64,000 nucleotides of DNA from Haliea alexandrii (GTDB taxonomy: Bacteria > Pseudomonadota > Gammaproteobacteria > Pseudomonadales > Halieaceae), in the NCBI RefSeq assembly GCF_003719295.1, contig NZ_RFLW01000004.1, positions 1-64,000 on the forward strand, written 5' to 3'. A model generated the notes under the pieces. That model did no database searches, was not told where the DNA came from, and saw only the letters and a list, made by a program, of their open reading frames with translations. The translations under genes and the position numbers were made by a program. Positions 10,142 through 18,113 of this stretch are shown piece after piece (within the stretch, counting starts at the first letter, position 1; each line of letters starts with the position of its first letter).

Positions 10142-10918
10142 TCAGCCGTGATCGGCCGAGGCATTGAGGTAGATCAAGCTCGCCATGCGGCCGGTAACGC
10201 CGTCACGACGGTAGGAATAGAAGCGCGCGGCATCGTCGACGGTGCAGAAACCGCCGCCATAGATTGCGGTTACACCCACCGCCTGAAGACGCAAACGCGC
10301 CAAGCGGTAGATGTCTGCAAAGTAATGGCCTTGGCGCTGGGCCGGCGTGAATGCCTCCAGCACAGCCGCGGACCCATCCGCGCCGAGAAAAGCATCTCGC
10401 ACCTCGGCCCCCACTTCAAACGCCGCGGGCCCTATGGCGGGGCCCAGCCAGGCCAGCAGGCTGGCTGCGGGCACCGGCAGCGCGCGCACGGTCGCTTCCA
10501 ATACGCCCTCTGCCAGGCCACGCCAGCCCGCATGGGCTGCCGCCACTACGGTCGCCGCGCGATCACACAGCAGCACGGGTAGGCAATCCGCCGTGAGTAC
10601 TGCGCAGGCAACGCCCGGATCGCCTGACCAGCTGGCATCCGCTACCGGTACGCCTTGAGCCCGGGGGGCCAGCACCACCGCAGTACCATGCACCTGCTGC
10701 AGCCACTGTACGCGGGTGCCAGCACCCAATTGCTCCTGCAGCAACAACCGGTTGGCAGCAACGGCATCCGCCTCGTCGCCAACATGATCACCGAGATTGA
10801 ACCCCTGCCAGGGCCCGCGGCTGAACCCTCCGCTGCGGGTCGTGACCAGCGCCGAAACCGCCGCGGGCGCCGGCCAGTCAGGTGTAATCAGGGCGGGACT
10901 GGGCACTGTCTTCTTCAT
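10142..10918 (-). CDS. pgeF: Peptidoglycan editing factor / purine nucleoside phosphorylase YfiH
   Basis: A 258-residue multicopper-laccase-fold protein. The family is reported to correct misincorporated L-Ser in muropeptides and to phosphorolyse or deaminate purine nucleosides. Metal ligands are in WLQQVHG, VLTADCLPVLLCD and VAAAHAGWRG. The start [11 protein letters not shown] at 10918 lies 41 bases inside the end of rluD; upstream in-frame codons only read rluD in another frame. The order clpB-pgeF-rluD-bamD matches Pseudomonas. Confidence 0.88.
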   Translation of the reverse strand: MKKTVPSPALITPDWPAPAAVSALVTTRSGGFSRGPWQGFNLGDHVGDEADAVAANRLLLQEQLGAGTRVQWLQQVHGTAVVLAPRAQGVPVADASWSGDPGVACAVLTADCLPVLLCDRAATVVAAAHAGWRGLAEGVLEATVRALPVPAASLLAWLGPAIGPAAFEVGAEVRDAFLGADGSAAVLEAFTPAQRQGHYFADIYRLARLRLQAVGVTAIYGGGFCTVDDAARFYSYRRDGVTGRMASLIYLNASADHG

Positions 10919-11852
10919 CCAGCACCGCCAGTAGCGTCTGCATGTCCTCCGGCAGTGGACAGTCGAACTGCATGTCCTCGCCGCTAACCGGGTGCAACAG
11001 CCCCAGCGACTCCGCATGCAGGGCTTGCCGGGGAAAGCCCCTGAGCATGCTGATCAGGCGCTCCGAGGCACCACGCGGAATACGCGGGCGTCCACCGTAG
11101 GCCGGGTCGCCAATCAAGGGATAGTGACGAAAAGCCATATGCACCCGGATCTGGTGCGTGCGGCCGGTCTCGAGGTTCACCGTGATGCGGGTATGATGCG
11201 CGTACCGACGCGCCACGCGGTAATGAGTGACCGCGGGCTTGCCATTGCTGACCACCGCCATTTTCTTGCGCTGGCGAGGGTGCCGGCCGATGGGCTCGTC
11301 AATCGTGCCACCACCGGTCATGGCCCCAATACACACCGCACAATACTGGCGCTTGACGGTGCGCGCCTGCAGCTGGTCCACCAGGTGGTGATGCGCCGCC
11401 AGCGTTTTCGCCGCCACCATCACCCCCGAGGTTTCCATATCCAGGCGATGCACGATGCCCCCCCGGGGCAACTGGGCCATGGCCGGGTGGTGTGCCAGGA
11501 GCGCGTTGACCAGCGTACCATCGGCATGCCCCGCCGCCGGGTGCACGACCAGGCCTGCGGGCTTGTTCAGCACGAGGATGCTGTCATCCTCATACAGAAT
11601 ATCCAGCGCTATGTTCTGCGGCTGCCAGCTGACCTCATCTTCCAGCACGGCATCCACGGTAAGCGCCGTGCCCGCGTAGACCTTGTCGCGAGGGCGGCAA
11701 ACCCTGCCGTTGGCCAACAGTTCACCGCGCTTGATCCAGGTCTGCAGCCGGGAACGGGAATATTCCGGGAACAGCTTGGCGGCGGCCTGATCCAGCCGCT
11801 CGCCATCCAGCGCGACATCCACTTCGGCGTTGTCCTGGATCCTCTCTGACAT
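10878..11852 (-). CDS. rluD: 23S rRNA pseudouridine(1911/1915/1917) synthase
   Basis: A 324-residue enzyme that makes the three pseudouridines of helix 69 in 23S rRNA, needed for normal 50S assembly. An S4 RNA-binding domain is at about 19-80 ([18 protein letters not shown]) and the catalytic Asp is in [12 protein letters not shown] (about 137-148). AGGAA precedes the ATG. It is divergent from bamD with only 38 bases between, and overlaps pgeF downstream. Confidence 0.93.
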   Translation of the reverse strand: MSERIQDNAEVDVALDGERLDQAAAKLFPEYSRSRLQTWIKRGELLANGRVCRPRDKVYAGTALTVDAVLEDEVSWQPQNIALDILYEDDSILVLNKPAGLVVHPAAGHADGTLVNALLAHHPAMAQLPRGGIVHRLDMETSGVMVAAKTLAAHHHLVDQLQARTVKRQYCAVCIGAMTGGGTIDEPIGRHPRQRKKMAVVSNGKPAVTHYRVARRYAHHTRITVNLETGRTHQIRVHMAFRHYPLIGDPAYGGRPRIPRGASERLISMLRGFPRQALHAESLGLLHPVSGEDMQFDCPLPEDMQTLLAVLDEEDSAQSRPDYT

Positions 11853-11890
11853 CGGAATTCCTGTTTATGCCCCGCGGGCGATGTGGTTAA

Positions 11891-12826
11891 ATGGTGGCTA
11901 TTGTACGTTCCCAGTCTATCACGCCAGCGGTTACCACCTTGTTGAAATCATTGAAAATCACCCCGCTCCTGCTGCTCCTCGCCCTGCTTGTGGCGGGGTG
12001 CGCCGGAAACGACGAACTCGACGACCTGTCCGCCGACAGCGGCGAGCAGCAGATGTACGAGAATGCCCAGCGCTATCTGCGCAGCCGCAACTACGACCTG
12101 GCTGTGCGCAGCCTGCAGCTGCTGGAGTCGCGTTACCCGTTTGGCAAATACGCCGAGCAGGCGCAGCTGGAACTGATTTACGCCCACTACGGAGCCTATG
12201 AGCACGAGGCTGCCGTGGAGGCCGCCGACCGCTTCATTCGCCTCCACCCGCAACACCCCAGTGTCGACTATGCCTACTACATGAAAGGGCTTTCCGCCTA
12301 CTCGGCAAAATCGGACATTTTCGCGCGTTTCCTGCCCACCGACGAAAGCAGCCGCGATATGAAACACGCCCGGGAGGCCTTCGCCGAGTTCGCCCAACTG
12401 GTCGCGCGCTACCCGGCAAGCCCCTATGCCGCCGATGCCAAAGCGCGCATGGTGCACCTGCGCAACCTGCTGGCGCGACACGAAATCCTTGTGGCCAACT
12501 ACTACTTCCGGCGCGGCGCCTATCTCGCCGCCACCAACCGCGGACGCTACGTGGTTGAGAACTTCCAGCGCACACCGGCGGTAGCCGATGGCCTGGCGGT
12601 AATGGCACAGGGCTATATTCTGCTGGGTATGAACGACCTTGCCGAGGATGCCATCGATGTGCTGAAGCTGAACTACCCCGACTATCCCGCGCTGGACAAG
12701 AACGGCAACTTCCGCTCGGATTACTCCCTCGACGGGCCAGAGCGCTCCATCGTGAACCGGCTTACGCTAGGCCTGTTCGATCCGCCGGAAGTGCCCGAAT
12801 TTGATACCCGGGACCTCTACCGCTAG
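11891..12826 (+). CDS. bamD: Outer membrane protein assembly lipoprotein BamD
   Basis: A lipoprotein of the Bam complex that inserts beta-barrel proteins into the outer membrane; 311 residues from ATG 11891. The lipobox LVAGC sets Cys37 as the lipidated residue, which makes the signal peptide long; an in-frame TTG at 11939 would give a normal 20-residue signal and is a real alternative, although neither has a good ribosome binding site. Five TPR-type repeats follow ([34 protein letters not shown]). It is divergent from rluD, as in Pseudomonas where it was first called comL. Confidence 0.92.
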   Translation: MVAIVRSQSITPAVTTLLKSLKITPLLLLLALLVAGCAGNDELDDLSADSGEQQMYENAQRYLRSRNYDLAVRSLQLLESRYPFGKYAEQAQLELIYAHYGAYEHEAAVEAADRFIRLHPQHPSVDYAYYMKGLSAYSAKSDIFARFLPTDESSRDMKHAREAFAEFAQLVARYPASPYAADAKARMVHLRNLLARHEILVANYYFRRGAYLAATNRGRYVVENFQRTPAVADGLAVMAQGYILLGMNDLAEDAIDVLKLNYPDYPALDKNGNFRSDYSLDGPERSIVNRLTLGLFDPPEVPEFDTRDLYR

Positions 12827-12835
12827 GCGCGTTCC

Positions 12836-14473
12836 CTAGTCGCCCGGCGTCCACGCCGAGGTAATGGGATAGCGACGATCTCTGCCAAAACCGCGCCGGG
12901 TAATGCGTACACCAATGGGCGCCTGCCGCCTCTTATATTCGTTCAGGTCCACGAGCCGCAACACCCGGTGCACCTGCTCGGAGTCCATTCCCGAGGCGAT
13001 AATGGCCGCCGCACTGAAGTCCTGCTCGACATACAGCTCCAGAATCCGATCCAGCACAGGGTAAGGCGGCAGGCTGTCTTCGTCCTTCTGGTCCGGTGCC
13101 AGCTCGGCAGATGGCGGGCGGTCGATCACGCGCTGTGGAATACAGGGTGCGATGCTGTTGCGGTAACGTGAAAGTTCAAATACCAGCGTTTTGGGGACGT
13201 CCTTGAGCACATCAAAGCCTCCCGCCATGTCGCCATACAGCGTTGAATAACCCACCGCCAGCTCGCTTTTATTACCGGTGGTCAGCACCAGCAAGCCTTT
13301 CTTGTTGGAAATGGACATCAGCAGGACACCGCGGCAGCGCGCCTGCAGGTTTTCTTCGGTGGTATCGGCGCGCGTGCCGGCAAACTCGTCCTCCAGCGCC
13401 GCCATGAACGCTTCGTACATAGGCTCAATGGAGATGACCTTGTGCGCCACGCCCAACAGGGCGGACTGCTCTGCGGCATCCTCGACGCTCATCTGTGCGG
13501 TATAGCGGAAAGGCATCATCACCGCCTCCACACGGTCTGACCCCAGTGCCTCTACAGCGACCGCCAACGTCAGTGCTGAGTCGATGCCGCCTGAGAGCCC
13601 CAACACCACCCCGCGAAAACGGTTCTTGTTGACGTAGTCGCGCAGCCCGAGCACCAGCGCCTGCCAGGTGGCCTCAAGCTCATCCAGTGCCGGCGCCTGA
13701 TCCTCACCAGCGAGACACACCCGCTCCCCTTCACGGGAAGCGGTCAGCCAGTACTCACCGGCGACAAAATTCGGCGCGGTCACTACCCGCTCACCCTCGT
13801 CATCGACGGCGAAGGAGCCACCATCAAACACCAGCTCATCCTGGCCGCCGACCTGGTTTACGTAAACGATCGGGCAACGATTGCGACTCGCGCGTTCCGC
13901 CACCAGTTCCCAGCGCTCAATGCGTTTGCCGCGGTGATAGGGCGACGCGTTCAAATTCAATACCAGCTCGGCACCGGCCTGTGCCGCATCGCGCACCGGC
14001 CCGGGCTCCCAGATGTCCTCACACACGGTCAAGCCAACCCTTATACCCTGAATTTGCACGACACAAGGGCTGTCACCGCGCTGGAAATAGCGCATTTCGT
14101 CGAATACCTGATAGTTGGGCAGGCACTGTTTACGGTACTCGGCAACGATCTCGCCGCCGTGCAGCACAGCGGCAACGTTATAAAGAGCAATGCCTTCCCT
14201 GCGCGGGTAGCCGAGCACCAGCCAGGCGTCACCGGTCATCGCCGCCTTGATCGCCTGCAGAGACTGGTTCACGCGCAGTTCAATGCTCGGGCGCAGCAAC
14301 AGGTCTTCCGGTGGATAGCCACTGAGCGTCAGCTCAGGGAACACCAGCACCGGCGCAGCGACTTTTGCCTCCGCGCGCCGCATGGCTTCAATGACCTGGG
14401 CGGTATTGCCCTCAAAGTCACCCACGAGGGTGTTCATCTGCACCATGACAATACTGAGGCTGGACATCGACAT
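12836..14473 (-). CDS. nadE: Glutamine-dependent NAD+ synthetase
   Basis: A 545-residue two-domain enzyme for the last step of NAD synthesis. The N-terminal nitrilase-type glutaminase (about 1-260) carries Glu in FPELTLSGYPPEDLL, Lys in REGI/EYRKQCLPNY and Cys in VGLTVCEDIWEPG. The C-terminal synthetase has the PP-loop GLSGGIDSALTLAVA (about 293-307). The glutamine-using form contrasts with the short ammonia-dependent NadE of E. coli. It is convergent with bamD with a nine-base gap and divergent from pilS. Confidence 0.94.
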   Translation of the reverse strand: MSMSSLSIVMVQMNTLVGDFEGNTAQVIEAMRRAEAKVAAPVLVFPELTLSGYPPEDLLLRPSIELRVNQSLQAIKAAMTGDAWLVLGYPRREGIALYNVAAVLHGGEIVAEYRKQCLPNYQVFDEMRYFQRGDSPCVVQIQGIRVGLTVCEDIWEPGPVRDAAQAGAELVLNLNASPYHRGKRIERWELVAERASRNRCPIVYVNQVGGQDELVFDGGSFAVDDEGERVVTAPNFVAGEYWLTASREGERVCLAGEDQAPALDELEATWQALVLGLRDYVNKNRFRGVVLGLSGGIDSALTLAVAVEALGSDRVEAVMMPFRYTAQMSVEDAAEQSALLGVAHKVISIEPMYEAFMAALEDEFAGTRADTTEENLQARCRGVLLMSISNKKGLLVLTTGNKSELAVGYSTLYGDMAGGFDVLKDVPKTLVFELSRYRNSIAPCIPQRVIDRPPSAELAPDQKDEDSLPPYPVLDRILELYVEQDFSAAAIIASGMDSEQVHRVLRLVDLNEYKRRQAPIGVRITRRGFGRDRRYPITSAWTPGD

Positions 14474-14637
14474 TCCGCACTTGCTGAAAAGAAAGCCGTA
14501 TTTTCCGGGAAAGCGGCGCCGGCTGCCAGACCTGCGCAGGAATTACTCGCACACCGCAGCGGCATTGCGGCGCCTCGTTCCCTCCGGGCAGGTGCTGTTA
14601 CACTAGCTGCTCCAACAGACTCAGGCCAGCTTGCCGC

Positions 14638-16263
14638 GTGACTCGACCCGCAATATTAACCCGACCGCCCCCACAAGCCGTCTCGCAACAGAACGTTCTG
14701 TTGTTTCGCATTTATGTCGCCTACCGTTCCATGTTGTCGGTGGTATTGCTGATCATGCTTATCAGCCCGAATACACGGCCACTGGTGGGCGCACTCAACC
14801 CGGCGCTCTATCTCGGTGTCGCATCGGCGTATCTCGCCTCCAGCGCGCTGCTGCTGGCCGCGCTGGCCTGGCAATGGCGCTTCAACCAGCGCGCCCTCTT
14901 TGCTGTATTTCTGGTCGACATTGTCGCCCTGGTGCTGATGGCAGATGCCAGTGGCGGCATGATCAGCGGCCTGCCCGTGTTGCTGGTGATCACCGTGGCC
15001 GCATCGTCGGTGATCATTCCCAATCGCACGCTCGCCACCCTGCTCGCGGCCATCAGTTCTCTGGCCATTCTCTCCGACACCGTCTGGCTCATACTGCGTG
15101 ACAGCCTGGAGATCAACGCGCTATTCCCGGCCGGACTGCTGGGCCTGCTGATTTTCGGAGTGTCACTGATGGTGCAATTCGTTGCTATGCGCCTGGGGCG
15201 AGCCGAAGAACTGGCTCGCAGCCGCGCCAGCGACCTGTACAACCTGCAGCGCCTCAACGAACAGATCGTGCAGCACATGCAAACCGGCATACTGCTGGTC
15301 ACCGACAGTGGTGCCGTGCGCGTGATGAACAAGGCCGCCAGTGTCATGCTGTCACCCGAGCGACCGATTACCATGGAGCAAGGACGGAAGCTGCGCGACT
15401 ACAGTGAAGAGCTTGCGGAGCAGTTCCAGCACTGGCGGGAAGCACACCTGCATCGCGCGCATCCATTCCGCGTGGCGGAGGAAGCGCCCACGGTCATTGC
15501 CCACTTTCGGGAGCTGCAGTCCGGCTCCGAACGCGAGGCACTGGTGTTCATTGAGGACTACACACCGGTCACCCGCTATGCGCAGTCGCTGAAGCTGAAT
15601 TCGCTGGGCCGTCTCACCGCGAGCATCGCACACGAAATTCGCAACCCGCTGGGCGCCATCAGCCATGCCGCGCAGTTGTTGCGGGAGTCGGCCGGACTGT
15701 CGGAAGCCGACCGCCGCCTCACCGACATCATTCAACAACACAGCCGGCGGGTAAACCAGACGGTGGAAAGCGTGCTGCAGATTTCGCGCCGCGAGCCACC
15801 GAAGCCCGAGTACATCCTGCTCGCGGAATGGCTGCCCAACTTTGTTGGCAACTACCTTGACTCCGGGCGTGACACCGCCGAGGTCACCGTCGACTGCAGT
15901 TACCCCGATCTGCTGGTGGAGTTTGACCAGGAGAACCTGCAGCGTGTGCTCGGCAACCTTCTGGACAACGCTCTACGTCACAGTAAGATGGCCACAGACA
16001 AGGAAACAGCACGCATTGAAGTCAGCCTGGATTTCAGTAAACACCAGTGCCTGATTGACGTTATCGACACCGGAGCCGGCGTACCCGCACAAGAGCAGGC
16101 TCTGCTGTTTGAGCCGTTTTACACCACCGTCACCGAGGGCAGCGGCATGGGCTTGTTCCTGTGCAAGGAGCTGTGTGAAATGAATAATGCCGACCTGTTT
16201 TATCGCACCACGGCACGTGGAGAAAGCTGCTTCCGGGTGGCACTGAACCAGAGGGACCTGTAG
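14638..16263 (+). CDS. pilS: Type IV pilus sensor histidine kinase PilS
   Basis: A 541-residue membrane kinase that partners PilR to control pilin transcription. Six hydrophobic segments fill about residues 25-185, followed by a PAS domain (about 200-310, LQTGILLV-like stretch MQTGILLVTDSGAVRVMN), HisKA with the phospho-acceptor in SIAHEIRNPLGAISHAAQLL, and the ATPase domain with NLLDNALRHS, DTGAGVP and GSGMGLFLCKELCE. The start is GTG. In Pseudomonas PilS sits at the pole and senses PilA level in the membrane. pilR begins four bases after its stop. Confidence 0.94.
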   Translation: MTRPAILTRPPPQAVSQQNVLLFRIYVAYRSMLSVVLLIMLISPNTRPLVGALNPALYLGVASAYLASSALLLAALAWQWRFNQRALFAVFLVDIVALVLMADASGGMISGLPVLLVITVAASSVIIPNRTLATLLAAISSLAILSDTVWLILRDSLEINALFPAGLLGLLIFGVSLMVQFVAMRLGRAEELARSRASDLYNLQRLNEQIVQHMQTGILLVTDSGAVRVMNKAASVMLSPERPITMEQGRKLRDYSEELAEQFQHWREAHLHRAHPFRVAEEAPTVIAHFRELQSGSEREALVFIEDYTPVTRYAQSLKLNSLGRLTASIAHEIRNPLGAISHAAQLLRESAGLSEADRRLTDIIQQHSRRVNQTVESVLQISRREPPKPEYILLAEWLPNFVGNYLDSGRDTAEVTVDCSYPDLLVEFDQENLQRVLGNLLDNALRHSKMATDKETARIEVSLDFSKHQCLIDVIDTGAGVPAQEQALLFEPFYTTVTEGSGMGLFLCKELCEMNNADLFYRTTARGESCFRVALNQRDL

Positions 16264-16267
16264 CGCC

Positions 16268-17641
16268 ATGGTCGCACAAACTGTTCTTGTCGTTGATGAT
16301 GAACCCGATATTCGCGAGCTGTTGGCCATTACGCTCAGCCGCATGGGCCTGGAGTCTTTCAGCGCCGCCACACTGGGCGAGGCCCGCCAACGCATTGCGG
16401 AACTGCAACCCGACCTTTGCCTGACCGACATGCGCTTGCCTGACGGCAATGGCATACACCTGGTTGAATATATCCAGCAGGAGTTTCCAGACATTCCGGT
16501 GGCCATGATTACCGCACATGGCAGCGTGGAAACAGCGATTGCCGCACTGAAGGCCGGTGCTTTCGATTTCATCAGCAAGCCGATTGAGCTGGAGCGCTTG
16601 CGCAATCTGGTGAGTTCCGCGTTGCGCCTGAAAGACGGCGCCACTGCGGCGGAACCCGAGGCGGATGAAAGTGATCTGCGGCTGGTGGGCAGTGCCCCGC
16701 AAATCGTCGCGCTGAGAAAGAAGGTCGTCAAGCTCGCCCGCAGCCAGGCGCCCGTACATATCCAGGGAGAATCCGGCGTGGGCAAGGAAGTTGTGGCCAG
16801 GCTGATTCATGCCAACGGGCCGCGGGCAGCAAGACCGTTTGTCGCCGTGAACTGCGGCGCCATACCGCAGGATCTGATGGAAAGCGAGTTTTTTGGGCAC
16901 CTTAAAGGTAGCTTCACTGGCGCCAATCGGGACAAATTGGGGCTATTTCAGGCCGCCGAGGGCGGCACCCTGTTTCTCGACGAGGTCGCCGATCTGCCGC
17001 TGGCCATGCAGGTAAAGTTGCTGCGGGCAATTCAGGAGAAAGCCGTGCGCCCGGTAGGGGCGAGCAGCGAACAGGCCACCGATGTGCGCCTGCTCAGTGC
17101 AACACACAAGAACCTTGCCACCGAGGTCGCTGCAGGTCACTTCCGCAACGATCTCTACTACCGTATCAACGTCATCGACCTGCACGTCCCCAGTCTGCGT
17201 GAGCGCAGCAGCGATATCCCGGAGCTCGCGCATGCCCTGCTGCAACGTATCTGCAGCGAGCTTGACATCAGCGTTCCGACCATCGACCCCAGCGCCATGA
17301 CCGCACTACAGCGCTGCAGTTTTCCCGGCAACGTGCGTGAACTGGAGAACATACTCGAACGCGCCATTGCCTTGGCCGACGGCGACACCATCAGCGCAGA
17401 CGACCTGCAGTTCAACGCGCAGCCGGCTGCGCAACAGAGCCCCGGGCCGCCCGGTGAAGCGCCACTGGAAGTCGCCGCGGCCTACGGTAACCTCGAAGGC
17501 TATCTGGAGGATATTGAACGGCGCATTCTGCAAACAGCCCTCGAACAATGCCGATGGAACAAGACTGCCACGGCGCGCCTGCTGGGCATCAGTTTCCGCA
17601 GCCTGCGCTATCGGCTGCAACAACTGCATATTGAAGACTAA
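16268..17641 (+). CDS. pilR: Sigma-54-dependent response regulator PilR
   Basis: A 457-residue NtrC-family activator. The receiver domain has DDEPDIRE and the phosphorylation site in LTDMRLPDGNG. The AAA+ domain has GESGVGKEVVAR, the sigma-54 contact loop GSFTGAN (Ser replacing the usual Ala, as I recall for PilR proteins), and GGTLFLDEVADLP. The C-terminal Fis-type helix-turn-helix is ALEQCRWNKTATARLLGIS. Its expected target, the pilA promoter, is not in this window. The pilin operon downstream is convergent, seven bases away, unlike in P. aeruginosa. Confidence 0.95.
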   Translation: MVAQTVLVVDDEPDIRELLAITLSRMGLESFSAATLGEARQRIAELQPDLCLTDMRLPDGNGIHLVEYIQQEFPDIPVAMITAHGSVETAIAALKAGAFDFISKPIELERLRNLVSSALRLKDGATAAEPEADESDLRLVGSAPQIVALRKKVVKLARSQAPVHIQGESGVGKEVVARLIHANGPRAARPFVAVNCGAIPQDLMESEFFGHLKGSFTGANRDKLGLFQAAEGGTLFLDEVADLPLAMQVKLLRAIQEKAVRPVGASSEQATDVRLLSATHKNLATEVAAGHFRNDLYYRINVIDLHVPSLRERSSDIPELAHALLQRICSELDISVPTIDPSAMTALQRCSFPGNVRELENILERAIALADGDTISADDLQFNAQPAAQQSPGPPGEAPLEVAAAYGNLEGYLEDIERRILQTALEQCRWNKTATARLLGISFRSLRYRLQQLHIED

Positions 17642-17648
17642 GGACAGC

Positions 17649-18113
17649 TCACCAGCAAGCATCAGGGCCGGCTGACCCGCTATTGGCAGCCACCCCGGTA
17701 GCGTTGAGGGTATAGGTTCCACAGCGCATATCCCCCGCCTGTGGCCCCACAGGGCGAGCCACAAGGCGAAATTGATAGGGATCATCGACGGGCGCGAGGG
17801 CAAGTTCGTAGAGCGGAGCGCTCTCCACCTCCTGCCCATCCTGACCCAGCCCCACCCCCTGAGGCTTGCTGAACCCCAGCTCGGCAAGGTCGGTAGCGTA
17901 GCGGCGATGGTAAAGCATGAATTCCTCCTGCCGCCCGGCGATTGCCAATAGCGCGCTACTGGCGACAATACGCCGCCCCCTGAAGACCTGCTCGCTGTAA
18001 AGCGGCACCGTCAACATCAGCAGTACCGAGAGCACCACCAACACGATCAGCAGTTCCAGCAAACTCACACCCACCACCCCGGGCAGCTTGAGGGCTTGCC
18101 GCGAACGCGTCAC
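17649..18113 (-). CDS. pilE: Type IV minor pilin PilE
   Basis: A 154-residue minor pilin, last gene of the fimT-pilV-pilW-pilX-pilY1-pilE operon. The prepilin site is VVG/VSLLELLIVLVVL, with Glu5 present but Val instead of Phe/Met at position 1. The globular part has the PilE-type YELALAPVDDPYQFRL, MRCGTYTLNATG and terminal DACW, with two cysteines that probably form the D-loop disulphide. GTG start in a GTGA overlap with the pilY1 stop. Confidence 0.88.
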   Translation of the reverse strand: MTRSRQALKLPGVVGVSLLELLIVLVVLSVLLMLTVPLYSEQVFRGRRIVASSALLAIAGRQEEFMLYHRRYATDLAELGFSKPQGVGLGQDGQEVESAPLYELALAPVDDPYQFRLVARPVGPQAGDMRCGTYTLNATGVAANSGSAGPDACW